Below, piece by piece: positions 17,683 to 26,074 of a DNA stretch of 64,000 nt. Origin of the DNA: Vulcanimicrobiota bacterium (GTDB lineage Bacteria > Vulcanimicrobiota > Vulcanimicrobiia > Vulcanimicrobiales > Vulcanimicrobiaceae); assembly GCA_003151115.1 (NCBI GenBank), contig PLWS01000006.1, forward strand, positions 87,753 to 151,752, written 5' to 3'. The position numbers were made by a program, and so were the translations under genes. Under the pieces are notes generated by a model. The model saw only the letters and a list, made by a program, of their open reading frames with translations, had not been told where the DNA came from and ran no database searches. The stretch's first letter is position 1. Every line of letters begins with the position of its first letter.

Positions 17683-18782
17683 TGCAGGCTCGCGCTTCAG
17701 ACGAAATCGACGTTCAAGTCCAACGGCTCGGGTTAGCACTCGAGCCAAACGGAGATCCCACTGAGGCCGAAGGTATTCTGAATCCGGCTTGCGCTCGCAC
17801 GCGCGCCAACGAGCTGCTGCTCTACCCGCGCGACGTGGCGCGCGGAAACATTTCGCGCGTGGGACGCGCTAAGGCAGTCGCAAAGGGCGATCGTTTTTCG
17901 TTCGAGCGTCAAGGGTTCGTGCTCGAACCGAGCGCCGTGTACGAGCTGCGGACGACTCCCGGATACGGCTGCGAGGATCCGCGTGTCACCTTCATCGCGG
18001 CGCTCGACGCGTACGTGATGTCGTACACCGCATTCGGTCCGCAGGGTCCACGCATCGCGATCGCGCTTTCGAGCGACGGCTACAATTGGGAGCGCCTCGG
18101 AAAGCTGATCTTCGACAAACCCGGAATGCACATCGGCGACGACAAAGACGCGGCCTTCTTTCCGGAGCCCGTGCGTTCGCCCGGCGGCGTCATGTCGCTC
18201 GCGTTTTATCATCGCCCTATGCTTCATCTCTCCGCCGTTGACGGCCGCGCGGCGATTCCGATCATCGAGCGCATGCCGTACCGCGACCGCGAGTCGATCC
18301 GCATCGGGTTCATTCCGCTTGAGCCCGCGCTCAAAGATCGCCAGAAGCTGCTCGACGTTTGCGAAAGCGAGCTGGTGCTGGCGCCCGACGGCCATTGGGG
18401 TTCGCTCAAAGTCGGGTGCGGAACGCCGCCCGTGCGCATAGATGAAGGCTGGATGTCGATCTTTCACGGTGTCGACGTGATCTCCGACGACACGAAGCCG
18501 AAGATGCGCTACTGTGCGGGCCTGGTGATTCACGACGCGCAAGATCTACAGAAGATCGTCTACCGCTCTTCGCAGCCGATCATGGCTCCCGAAAACGAAT
18601 CGGAGCTCCACGGCATCGTCGACAATGTCGTCTTCCCGACCGGCATCGATCCGCGGCCCGAACTCGGCGTGCGCGTCTTCGATTTTTACTACGGAATGGC
18701 GGACTGGTCGATCGGTGCGGCCCGCCTGACGCTCGGGGGAGGGCCGGGCACTCAGCGCGAGCCGGCCGAAAGCGCTGCTTAG
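17682..18782 (+). CDS. Glycoside hydrolase family 130 (mannoside phosphorylase-like)
   Basis: A 366-residue five-bladed beta-propeller enzyme. Family signatures: GYGCEDPRVTFI, HIGDDKDAAFFPEPV and the C-terminal YYGMADWSIGAARL. GH130 enzymes phosphorolyse beta-mannosidic links such as Man-GlcNAc or mannobiose to mannose-1-phosphate. Exact specificity is not readable here. Cytoplasmic, no signal peptide. The ATG at 17682 overlaps the racemase-like stop by one base. Its 3' end overlaps the proposed start of the anchored protein. Confidence 0.92.
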   Translation: MQARASDEIDVQVQRLGLALEPNGDPTEAEGILNPACARTRANELLLYPRDVARGNISRVGRAKAVAKGDRFSFERQGFVLEPSAVYELRTTPGYGCEDPRVTFIAALDAYVMSYTAFGPQGPRIAIALSSDGYNWERLGKLIFDKPGMHIGDDKDAAFFPEPVRSPGGVMSLAFYHRPMLHLSAVDGRAAIPIIERMPYRDRESIRIGFIPLEPALKDRQKLLDVCESELVLAPDGHWGSLKVGCGTPPVRIDEGWMSIFHGVDVISDDTKPKMRYCAGLVIHDAQDLQKIVYRSSQPIMAPENESELHGIVDNVVFPTGIDPRPELGVRVFDFYYGMADWSIGAARLTLGGGPGTQREPAESAA

Positions 18783-19263
18783 GTTCTATGCGATCTCCGC
18801 CGCCATCGTTTTTACGGCGGCGCTGATCGTCGCCGGTTACGTCAACCGCGATCAGATCAAACTGAAGATCGCGTCCGTCTACGCATCGGTTCCGCCGAAG
18901 GCTGCACAAGCCGAAGCCATCACGCGCCGCCGCGAACACGCGCTCGGCATCGCGGCGCCCTGGGTGCTTTCCGCGCTGCCCGAATGTTTGCGTCAAACGT
19001 TTGAAGCGACAGGCACGCGGGCGTACGTGACTTCGCGGCTTCCGAAGGGCTACGCCGCGCAGCCGGCCGGAACGCAGCTGCAGTTCTCGGATTGCAGCAT
19101 CGCCGTCGGCGCAAACGACGTGACCGTGCGCCGCGGCCCCGACAAGTATTATGTTCCTCCGCCGGCGCAGCTTTTCAAGCGTGCATCTTCGATCGCGCTG
19201 ATGCACGAGGCGGGCGCGCGCGCGATCCTGCGGATTTACGAACCGGCGCCGCCGAGCCTGTAA
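18775..19263 (+). CDS. Membrane-anchored protein without a canonical start codon
   Basis: The frame is open from 18730 to 19263 and encodes an apparent N-terminal anchor (LLRFYAISAAIVFTAALIV) and then a soluble domain of about 140 residues. No ATG, GTG or TTG occurs before a GTG at 18964, which would delete the anchor. The only near-cognate codon just before the anchor is CTG at 18775, overlapping the GH130 stop region; it gives 162 residues. A strong GGAGG at 18738-18742 precedes no usable start. The stop overlaps prfC (TAATG). The soluble domain has KYYVPPPAQLFKRASSIALM near the middle; function unknown. Confidence 0.55.
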   Translation: MLRFYAISAAIVFTAALIVAGYVNRDQIKLKIASVYASVPPKAAQAEAITRRREHALGIAAPWVLSALPECLRQTFEATGTRAYVTSRLPKGYAAQPAGTQLQFSDCSIAVGANDVTVRRGPDKYYVPPPAQLFKRASSIALMHEAGARAILRIYEPAPPSL

Positions 19264-20897
19264 TGTCCGCCATTGCGAGCGAAGTGCGCAAGCGGCGCAC
19301 CTTCGCGATCATTTCCCATCCCGACGCCGGCAAGACGACGCTGACCGAAAAACTGCTGCTCTACGGCGGCGCGATTCAGACCGCCGGTCAAGTCTCGGCG
19401 CGCCGCGCGCAGCGGGCGGCGACCAGCGACTGGATGGAACTCGAGAAACAACGCGGGATTTCGATTACGTCGACGGTGCTGCAATTCGAGTACGGCGGCT
19501 GCACCGTCAATCTGCTCGACACGCCCGGACACCAAGATTTCGGCGAAGACACGTACCGCACGCTGCTGGCGGCAGACAGTGCCGTCATGCTGATCGACGC
19601 CGCCAAAGGCGTGGAGCCGCAGACCAAAAAACTTTTTGCGATCTGCCGCGCGCGGCGCATTCCGCTCTTCACGTTCATCAATAAAATGGATCGGCCGAGC
19701 CGCGATCCGCTCGAACTGCTCGACGAATTGGAAAGCGTTTTGGGAATCGGCGTCTTCCCCATGAATTGGCCGCTCGGCAACGGCCCCTCATTCAAAGGCA
19801 TCTTCGACCGCGCTACCCGGCGCGTGCATTTGTTCGAGCGTGTCGTCCACGGCGCGAAGCGCGCGAACGTGGAGCTGACCGGCGTCGACGACCCGCAGAT
19901 TGGGGAGTTGCTCGACGAGCGTTCATATGCCCAATTCATCGGCGAAATCGAATTGCTGGAAGGCGCGGGCTCGCAGTTCGATCGTGATGCGATGCTGCGC
20001 GGCGACGTTTCGCCGGTATTTTTCGGCAGCGCCGTCACCAATTTCGGCGTGCAGCTGTTTTTGGACGACTTTCTGAAGCTAGCTCCTTCGCCAACGCCGC
20101 GTCGCATTGTTAGCGGTGCTGGAGTGGGTGCGAACGGCGCTTCTGATGTCATCCTGATCGACCCCACCTCCGATCAATTCACCGGCTTCGTTTTTAAGAT
20201 CCAGGCGAATATGGACCCGCGCCACCGTGACCGCGTAGCGTTCGTGCGGATTTGCTCCGGAAAATTCGAGCGCGACATGACCGTTCGCAACGCGCGCAGC
20301 GGAAAAGACGTGCGTCTCTCGCGGGCGATGAAGCTCTTCGCCAGCGAGCGCGAATCGGTCGAGGCGGCCTATGCGGGTGACGTTGTCGGGCTCGCAAATC
20401 CGGGCGTTTTCGCGATCGGCGATTCGCTGAGCGAGGGGGCGCCGGTGCAGTTCGAGCGGTTTCCGGCCTTCGCGCCCGAACATTTCGCGCAAGTGCGAAG
20501 CGTGGACACGGCCGGTTACAAATCATTCGGCAAGGGAATCGCCCAGCTGCGTGAAGAGGGCGCGATACAAGTGATGTATCCGCTCGGCTCGATGCGCACG
20601 GAGCCGGTGCTTGCAGCCGTCGGGCAGCTGCAGTTCGAGGTCGTGAAGCACCGTCTCGAATCGGAGTACAACGTGAAGACGATCTTTACGACGCTCCCGT
20701 TTTCGACGGCGCGTCGCGTTCAAGGCTCGACCCAAGCGCTGCAGAGCGCGCAGTTGCCGTCGAGCGCGAAAATGCTCGAAGACTGGGACGGCGCGCCCGT
20801 CGCGCTCTTCGAATCGGATTGGAGCGTTCGGCTGGCGGAAGAGTGGAATCCGCAGCTACGCTTCGCGGAGTTTGCCGGTGCAGGCACCGTCGTTTAA
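19263..20897 (+). CDS. prfC: Peptide chain release factor 3
   Basis: A 544-residue translational GTPase that recycles RF1/RF2 after peptide release. G1 is ISHPDAGKTTLTEK near residues 16-29, G3 is DTPGHQDF, and G4 is NKMDRPSRDP with the RF3-typical acidic context. The sequence continues through domain II and the C-terminal domain (GQLQFEVVKHRLESEYNV). ATG 19263 overlaps the preceding stop by one base. An in-frame extension to 19092 lies inside the previous gene and is rejected. Confidence 0.96.
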   Translation: MSAIASEVRKRRTFAIISHPDAGKTTLTEKLLLYGGAIQTAGQVSARRAQRAATSDWMELEKQRGISITSTVLQFEYGGCTVNLLDTPGHQDFGEDTYRTLLAADSAVMLIDAAKGVEPQTKKLFAICRARRIPLFTFINKMDRPSRDPLELLDELESVLGIGVFPMNWPLGNGPSFKGIFDRATRRVHLFERVVHGAKRANVELTGVDDPQIGELLDERSYAQFIGEIELLEGAGSQFDRDAMLRGDVSPVFFGSAVTNFGVQLFLDDFLKLAPSPTPRRIVSGAGVGANGASDVILIDPTSDQFTGFVFKIQANMDPRHRDRVAFVRICSGKFERDMTVRNARSGKDVRLSRAMKLFASERESVEAAYAGDVVGLANPGVFAIGDSLSEGAPVQFERFPAFAPEHFAQVRSVDTAGYKSFGKGIAQLREEGAIQVMYPLGSMRTEPVLAAVGQLQFEVVKHRLESEYNVKTIFTTLPFSTARRVQGSTQALQSAQLPSSAKMLEDWDGAPVALFESDWSVRLAEEWNPQLRFAEFAGAGTVV

Positions 20898-21834
20898 TTC
20901 GGTTCGTGCCGCGGCCGAACGTCTGCGCGGAATCGTCCACCGGACGCCCGTCCTCACATCGCGCACGCTCGACGGCATCGCCGGCGGACCGGTGTTCTTG
21001 AAATGCGAGAGCTTCCAGCGGATGGGCGCGTTCAAATTTCGCGGCGCTTACAATCGCATCGTGCAGCTCGACCCGCAAGCGCGCGCGCGCGGCGTCGTTG
21101 CTTTCTCGAGCGGGAATCACGCGCAAGGCGTTGCGCTGGCGAGCAAATTGCTCGGCGTTCCGGCCACGATCGTCATGCCTTCGGATGCGCCCGCCTCCAA
21201 GATCGCGGCGACGCGCGAACATGGCGCGGAGATCATCTTTTACGATCGGCACAAATCGCACCGCGCTGAAATCGCGCAAGAGCTCTGCGCTGAACGCAAC
21301 GCGACGCTCATACCGCCGTTCGACGATCCCGAGATCGTCGCGGGCGCCGGAACGGCCGCGCTTGAGCTGCTCGAGGACGTTCCCGATCTCGAGATCATCG
21401 CGACGCCGGTCGGCGGCGGCGGATTGCTTTCGGGTTCAGCTTTAGCGGCGCACGGAGTGAATGGCGCGATCGAGTTGTACGGGGTCGAGCCCGAAGCCGG
21501 AAACGACTTTCAGCAGTCGCTCGCACGTGGGGAAATCGTGCAGACTCCGGTGCCCGTCACCATAGCCGACGGATTGCAAACCCAGGCGCCCGGCGAGATC
21601 ACATTCGCTATCGTGCTCGAGCACGTTCGCGCGATCGTTACCGTGAGCGACGACGAGCTCCGCGACGCGATGCGCTTTGCATTCGAGCGTATGAAAATCG
21701 TTATCGAACCCAGCGGCGCGGCAGCGCTCGCGGCAGTGATGCTGGGCAAGATTCCGACGCGCGGTAAACGCACCGGTATCATCATCAGCGGCGGGAACGT
21801 TGACGCCACCAGGTTCTGCGAACTTACTGCGTAA
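20878..21834 (+). CDS. Threonine/serine dehydratase, catabolic type
   Basis: A 318-residue PLP enzyme deaminating threonine to 2-oxobutyrate (or serine to pyruvate). The PLP lysine is in AFKFRGAYN, the substrate loop is SSGNHAQGVA and the phosphate loop is VGGGGLLSG. There is no C-terminal ACT-like regulatory domain, as in TdcB or serine-racemase-like enzymes rather than long IlvA. GTG 20878 is chosen because GGAG lies seven bases upstream; a TTG at 20872 is possible. The gene starts 20 bases inside prfC. Confidence 0.93.
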   Translation: MQAPSFNSVRAAAERLRGIVHRTPVLTSRTLDGIAGGPVFLKCESFQRMGAFKFRGAYNRIVQLDPQARARGVVAFSSGNHAQGVALASKLLGVPATIVMPSDAPASKIAATREHGAEIIFYDRHKSHRAEIAQELCAERNATLIPPFDDPEIVAGAGTAALELLEDVPDLEIIATPVGGGGLLSGSALAAHGVNGAIELYGVEPEAGNDFQQSLARGEIVQTPVPVTIADGLQTQAPGEITFAIVLEHVRAIVTVSDDELRDAMRFAFERMKIVIEPSGAAALAAVMLGKIPTRGKRTGIIISGGNVDATRFCELTA

Positions 21835-21838
21835 CGTC

Positions 21839-21862
21839 TTTGTGTCATGGTGAGCGGCGCGC
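21839..21862. repeat. Dispersed repeat, copy 1 (short)
   Basis: TTTGTGTCATGGTGAGC followed by GGCGCGCC, a self-complementary GC-rich end. It is the first of three copies of the same leader in this window. It lies in the spacer after the threonine dehydratase gene, which holds nothing else recognisable. Confidence 0.7.
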
Positions 21863-21864
21863 CA

Positions 21865-21957
21865 TTTGTGTCATGGTGAGCGACGCGCGTAGCGCGTCAG
21901 TCGAACCACGGTCGAGCCCTTCGACATTGCTCAGGACAGGCTAAGTCGAGACCCGCA
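21865..21957. repeat. Dispersed repeat, copy 2 with hairpin
   Basis: Starts with the TTTGTGTCATGGTGAGC leader and continues with a perfect 7-bp hairpin (GACGCGC 21882-21888, GCGCGTC 21892-21898). GTCGAACCACGG and CCCTTCGACATTGCTCAGG follow, both phrases common in dispersed intergenic repeats of GC-rich uncultivated bacteria. It lies between convergent genes, so a terminator or REP-like role is possible. Confidence 0.65.
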
Positions 21958-22016
21958 TGATTACCGACGTTGCCACGCGGCCCTCGGCTTCGCTCGGGCG
22001 CCCTTCGACACCAAGC

Positions 22017-22415
22017 TTACTGCGTAACGAACGCGACGTCGCTTATGCCGCTCAGCTTCGCGGCGTCCAGCACGCGCAAAGCCAAACCATAAGGCGCGTG
22101 CGCATCGGCGAGGAGCGACACGTGCGCTCTCGAGCCTGCGCGAGACATTGCCGCATAGAGCCCGGCTACGCTCACCGTCTTGCCGCTCACGGCGATGCGG
22201 CCGTGTCGATCGATCGTGACGATGACGCGTTGAAAGACCGTCGCGGCGGTCGGTCTTCCGGGATTTGCAAAGGTTCGTTCGAAGCCCGGCGGTGTCAAGA
22301 GAGCCGCCAGGAGCATGAACACGATTAACAGGACGAGCAGCACGTCGGTGAACGGCGTGATGTTAATCTCGGCGAGGAGCGGCGAGTCTTGGGCGGCCGT
22401 CAAGATCTTGTTCAT
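22017..22415 (-). CDS. exbD: ExbD/TolR-family biopolymer transport protein
   Basis: A 132-residue inner-membrane protein with one helix (about residues 22-42) and a periplasmic domain. NITPFTDVLLVLLIVFM contains the conserved aspartate that couples proton flow in the ExbB-ExbD or TolQ-TolR motor. The periplasmic part ends in AYGLALRVLDAAKLSGI, the usual C-terminal helix region. No ExbB/TolQ or TonB is nearby. It could energise the TonB-dependent receptor encoded at 41292, but the distance makes that only an inference. Confidence 0.93.
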   Translation of the reverse strand: MNKILTAAQDSPLLAEINITPFTDVLLVLLIVFMLLAALLTPPGFERTFANPGRPTAATVFQRVIVTIDRHGRIAVSGKTVSVAGLYAAMSRAGSRAHVSLLADAHAPYGLALRVLDAAKLSGISDVAFVTQ

Positions 22416-22477
22416 ACCGGTAAAGCGCTTTTCACTGCCCCGCCGTGACCTACCGGATGAACGGCTGCTCAGTATGA

Positions 22478-22543
22478 CTTTGTGTCATGGTGAGCTTGTC
22501 GAACCACCCCGAGCAGTGTGCGAAGCACACGAGTCGAGGGGCG
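22478..22543. repeat. Dispersed repeat, copy 3 with hairpin
   Basis: Begins with the same TTTGTGTCATGGTGAGC leader, then TTGTCGAACCACCCCGAG, a hairpin GTGTGC (22516-22521)/GCACAC (22525-22530) and GAGTCGAGGGG, which pairs with the preceding CCCCGAG. It sits in the spacer upstream of exbD on the minus strand and after the AhpD-like gene end. Confidence 0.7.
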
Positions 22544-22560
22544 CACTCACGCGGGCGGTC

Positions 22561-23133
22561 TTAGCGGCCCATCGAGTAAAATTCGTCGTTCGGGCGCATA
22601 TCCATGAGACCGGCCATGCGGTTGGAGAAGCCGAAGAAGGCCGCGATCGCGGCCACGTCCCAAATGTCGTCGTCGCTGAATCCGGCCAGATGCATTTCGT
22701 CGATCTCGTGCTCCGTTGCGGCGAATCCCGGCTCGTTCACTCGCGACGCAAACCCGAGCATGGCGCGCATGCGAAGGGGAAGGTTCGCGGTGCGCCAGTT
22801 GTTGGCGATCTGCTCCGCTAAGATAGGATCTTTACTCAAGACGCGCAGCGCGGCACCGTGCGCGACCATGCAATACTGGCAGCGGTTTTCCGACGAGACG
22901 GCGACGACGATCGCTTCGCGCTCGACTCGGCTGAGATTGCCCGGCGCTTTCATCAGTACGTCGTGGTAGTTCATGAACGCGCGAAAATGCTCGGGACGAT
23001 GCGCGTACGCTCGAAAGACGTTCGGGACGAATCCGAGTTTCTCGCGATTCTTCGCGTAGATTTCCGCTATGTCGGCGGGCAGATCGCTTTCGGGCGGCTC
23101 GCCGAAGCGCGAGACTGCGCTACCGTGCGCCAC
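22561..23133 (-). CDS. AhpD-like / carboxymuconolactone decarboxylase-family protein
   Basis: A 190-residue all-helical protein. The AhpD core motif is NRCQYCMVAHGAAL: a CxxC redox pair with a downstream histidine. It fits the peroxidase-related enzyme subfamily, which reduces peroxides through that pair. GTG at 23133 gives a typical N-terminus (MAHGSAVSRFGEPPESD). A frame reaching 23298 exists but lies inside the upstream gene. The first 14 bases overlap the 3' end of the Asp-box gene on the same strand. Probably cytoplasmic antioxidant function. Confidence 0.88.
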   Translation of the reverse strand: MAHGSAVSRFGEPPESDLPADIAEIYAKNREKLGFVPNVFRAYAHRPEHFRAFMNYHDVLMKAPGNLSRVEREAIVVAVSSENRCQYCMVAHGAALRVLSKDPILAEQIANNWRTANLPLRMRAMLGFASRVNEPGFAATEHEIDEMHLAGFSDDDIWDVAAIAAFFGFSNRMAGLMDMRPNDEFYSMGR

Positions 23134-26074
23134 TGAGGTCGCGTTCGATGGCGTCGACCGCCGCGACGGTTTGCGGCGTTGGGGCGGCATCTGCCGATTC
23201 AACGACGTCCAGCAGCGAGCCGAGTTGCCCATTATCCGCGCTGTAGCGCCCTGCCGCCGCGGTGTCTTTGCGTGCGGTTGCGTCATGCAGTTTTGCAAAA
23301 CTCGTTCCCATCAGGTTGGAGATCCGCTTCGCAAGCGCAAACTGCGCGCGCAGTGCGGCGCTGCCAACCGTCACGCGCGGATCCATCTTTAATTGAAGCG
23401 GCCGTTTCTGTGTAATGCCGTCGGCGGTGAGCGCGACGGTGTAGGTTCCCGGCAAAGCCAGCGCGCCTTCAGGCACCGCCGGCGTGTCGTGCACGATCGC
23501 CGAGATGGGAAAGTCGTATGACTCCGACGGCGGCGCCGTATAGCGGTAGTCCCACGTGATGCGATGCATGCCCGCAGCGGCCGATGGAACCTGCGGAGTT
23601 CGTGCCCAGTACGCCGGCACGTGCAAATCAGAGGCGGGCACCACAGGTTCGGTCGGACCGGCGCTGGACCAACGGCGTACAAGATTACCCGCGGCATCGT
23701 AGATGCCCACCGATACAGCGCTCGCGCCGGCGGGCAGGTAGTAATCGAGAATCGCGCCATCGGGCGGATTCTTGCCGGCCGGTTCTTCCGGCGGAAGCGG
23801 CGTGTCGGTCCAGGTATCGCGCCGCACGCGAATTGCGGACGCCGGCGAAAAGAGATACGGTCGTCCCGACGCGCTGCTTTGCATCGCTTGCGCGACCGAA
23901 CGCAGCGGCGAGATGTCGTCGAGAATCCAGAACGAGCGGCCGTGCGTTCCAGCCACGAGGTCGTCGCCATGCACGACGAGATCGCGAATCGATGTCGAGG
24001 GCAGATTCAACTGCAGCGATTGCCAGTTCGCGCCGTCGTCAACGGAAAAGTACGCGGTATTTTCGGTTCCGGCGAAGAGCAGGCCACGAGTCTTCCGATC
24101 TTCGCGCACCGTGTCGACCGGCGCGTTGCCCGGCAGGCCGGCATTCAGCAGTTGCCAGTGCGCGCCGAAATCGTGCGTCCGGTAAATATACGGATGCATG
24201 TCGTCCAACCGCAAGCGCGTGACGGCTACGTACGCCGTGCCGCGATCGAAATGCGAAGAATCGATCTGCGAAATCTTCGACCATGAACCCGAAGCAGCGG
24301 CCAGGCCAGGCGGTGAGACGTTGCTCCAGTGTTTGCCGCCGTCGCGCGTCAACCAAATCCAGCCGTCGTCGGTTCCGGCCCACAACAGGTTGCGATCGAT
24401 ATACGACGGCGCCAAACTATACACCACACCGCGATGCACGCCATGCGCGAGCGGGCTCTGCGCGAACGGCCCGAGGTTCGCCGGCACGCCTGGATCTTGA
24501 CGCGTGAGATCCGGACTGATGATCCGCCAGTGACCTCCGCCGTCGGTCGTCGCGAAGACGACGTTCGACCCGAAGTAGAGCGTCCGGTTGTCGGCGCGGC
24601 TGAAGACGAGCGGATTGGTCCGGTTGTAGCGATACTTTCGGCGATCGTAACTAGGCGAAACATCTTGCGTTTGCTGCAGCGTTTCATTATACCGCGAGAC
24701 GGTGCCGCCGCCCGCGCCATAGATGATCGTCGGGTGCAGCGGATCGGGCGCGACGTAACCATACTCCGATGCGCCGACCGGATGCCAGTAGCGGATCCAG
24801 ATCGCGCCGTCGTCGCTGCGGCTGAATACTTCCGCGCTGCCGCTTTCCTGTTGTCCGCCGAAGACGCGATACGGAAAACGGTCGTCGGTGATCACATGAT
24901 AGAACTGCGCCGTCGGCTGGTTGTACCACGAGCTCCACGTGCGGCCGTAATTGACCGAAAGCGTTGCGCCTTGATCGCTTCCGAGGAAAATGACGTTGCG
25001 ATCGCCCGGATCGATCCAAATCGTATGGTAGTCGTCGCCGCCGGGAGCGCCTTTGAATCCGGTCCACGTCTTGCCGGCATCGGCCGAACGGTACGTTTGC
25101 GTGTTCGCCGCAAACACGACGTCGCGGTCCGACGGATCGACGGCTAAGCCGGAAAAATCGTCGCCCCGGCCGCAAACCCGCGATTCGGAGTTGACCTCGA
25201 TCCAGTTTTCGCCCGCGTCGCTCGAACGGTAGATCCCGCAGCCCTTGTCGTCGTTGACCCACGCGTACAGGCGCTGCGAATCGCCCGGGGCCAGCGCCAA
25301 ACCGATACGCCCGATATTTAAAGGAAGTCCGCCGCGCAGCTGCTCCCACGTCGTTCCGCCGTCCACCGATTTGTACAGGCCGCCGCTCGCGAAGAGCTGC
25401 AAAATGTCGCGCAGCCGCCACGGCGGATTGCGAGAAGCCCATAGTGCCGCGTAGACGATGTTCGGATTGCGCGGATCGATGAGAACGGTTTCCGCGCCGG
25501 TGTCTTCGCCCTGGCCCAAAACTTTTTGCCACGACGCTCCGCCGTCGGTGCTGCGGTAGAGCCCGCGCTCCTCGTTTGGACCGTACGGGTGGCCGAGCAC
25601 GGCGGCAAACACGCGATCCGGATTACGTGGATCAATGGCGATGGCGCCGATCTGCATGCCGTCGCGCAACCCCAAATGCGTCCAGGTCGCACCCGCATCG
25701 CTCGATTTGTAGATGCCGTCGCCGACGGATAGGTCGGGGCGGCGCAAACCTTCGCCCGAGCCGGCGTAGAGAATGTTCGGATCGCTCGGAGCCACCGCGA
25801 GTGCGCCGATCGAGCCCGTATCTTGTCCGTCAAAGATCGGATCCCAGATCCTACCATAATCGGTGCTTTTCCAGATGCCGCCGTCGGTTGCGGCCATGTA
25901 GTACACGCCGCGCTGCGAGGGGACGCCGGAAACCGCGACGGTCCGTCCGCCGCGGAAGGGCCCGATCATGCGCCACTGCATTGCGTTGTAGTATTGCGAC
26001 GGAATCGTTTGCGCGATTGCGGCGGCAGCAGCTGCGAGCGCCAGCGCCGCGGTGAGCAGGAGCGTCCGGATCAT
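23120..26074 (-). CDS. Secreted VPS10/BNR-type beta-propeller protein with 11 Asp boxes
   Basis: A 984-residue exported protein with signal peptide MIRTLLLTAALALAAAAAAI. At least 11 Asp-box motifs (S/T-x-D-x-G-x-x-W) recur along the first two thirds: STDYGRIW, SSDAGATW, STDGGASW, SVDGGTTW, SSDAGENW, SADAGKTW, SVNYGRTW, TTDGGGHW, TRDGGKHW, THDFGAHW, SVDDGANW. The C-terminal third has an Ig-like region and a helical end. The architecture is that of sortilin/VPS10-like or glycosyl-hydrolase-like propellers annotated as exo-alpha-sialidase-related; no catalytic triad is assigned. The ATG at 26074 overlaps the YkgJ-family stop (ATGA); a longer frame to 26452 is a shadow. Confidence 0.88.
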   Translation of the reverse strand: MIRTLLLTAALALAAAAAAIAQTIPSQYYNAMQWRMIGPFRGGRTVAVSGVPSQRGVYYMAATDGGIWKSTDYGRIWDPIFDGQDTGSIGALAVAPSDPNILYAGSGEGLRRPDLSVGDGIYKSSDAGATWTHLGLRDGMQIGAIAIDPRNPDRVFAAVLGHPYGPNEERGLYRSTDGGASWQKVLGQGEDTGAETVLIDPRNPNIVYAALWASRNPPWRLRDILQLFASGGLYKSVDGGTTWEQLRGGLPLNIGRIGLALAPGDSQRLYAWVNDDKGCGIYRSSDAGENWIEVNSESRVCGRGDDFSGLAVDPSDRDVVFAANTQTYRSADAGKTWTGFKGAPGGDDYHTIWIDPGDRNVIFLGSDQGATLSVNYGRTWSSWYNQPTAQFYHVITDDRFPYRVFGGQQESGSAEVFSRSDDGAIWIRYWHPVGASEYGYVAPDPLHPTIIYGAGGGTVSRYNETLQQTQDVSPSYDRRKYRYNRTNPLVFSRADNRTLYFGSNVVFATTDGGGHWRIISPDLTRQDPGVPANLGPFAQSPLAHGVHRGVVYSLAPSYIDRNLLWAGTDDGWIWLTRDGGKHWSNVSPPGLAAASGSWSKISQIDSSHFDRGTAYVAVTRLRLDDMHPYIYRTHDFGAHWQLLNAGLPGNAPVDTVREDRKTRGLLFAGTENTAYFSVDDGANWQSLQLNLPSTSIRDLVVHGDDLVAGTHGRSFWILDDISPLRSVAQAMQSSASGRPYLFSPASAIRVRRDTWTDTPLPPEEPAGKNPPDGAILDYYLPAGASAVSVGIYDAAGNLVRRWSSAGPTEPVVPASDLHVPAYWARTPQVPSAAAGMHRITWDYRYTAPPSESYDFPISAIVHDTPAVPEGALALPGTYTVALTADGITQKRPLQLKMDPRVTVGSAALRAQFALAKRISNLMGTSFAKLHDATARKDTAAAGRYSADNGQLGSLLDVVESADAAPTPQTVAAVDAIERDLSGAR

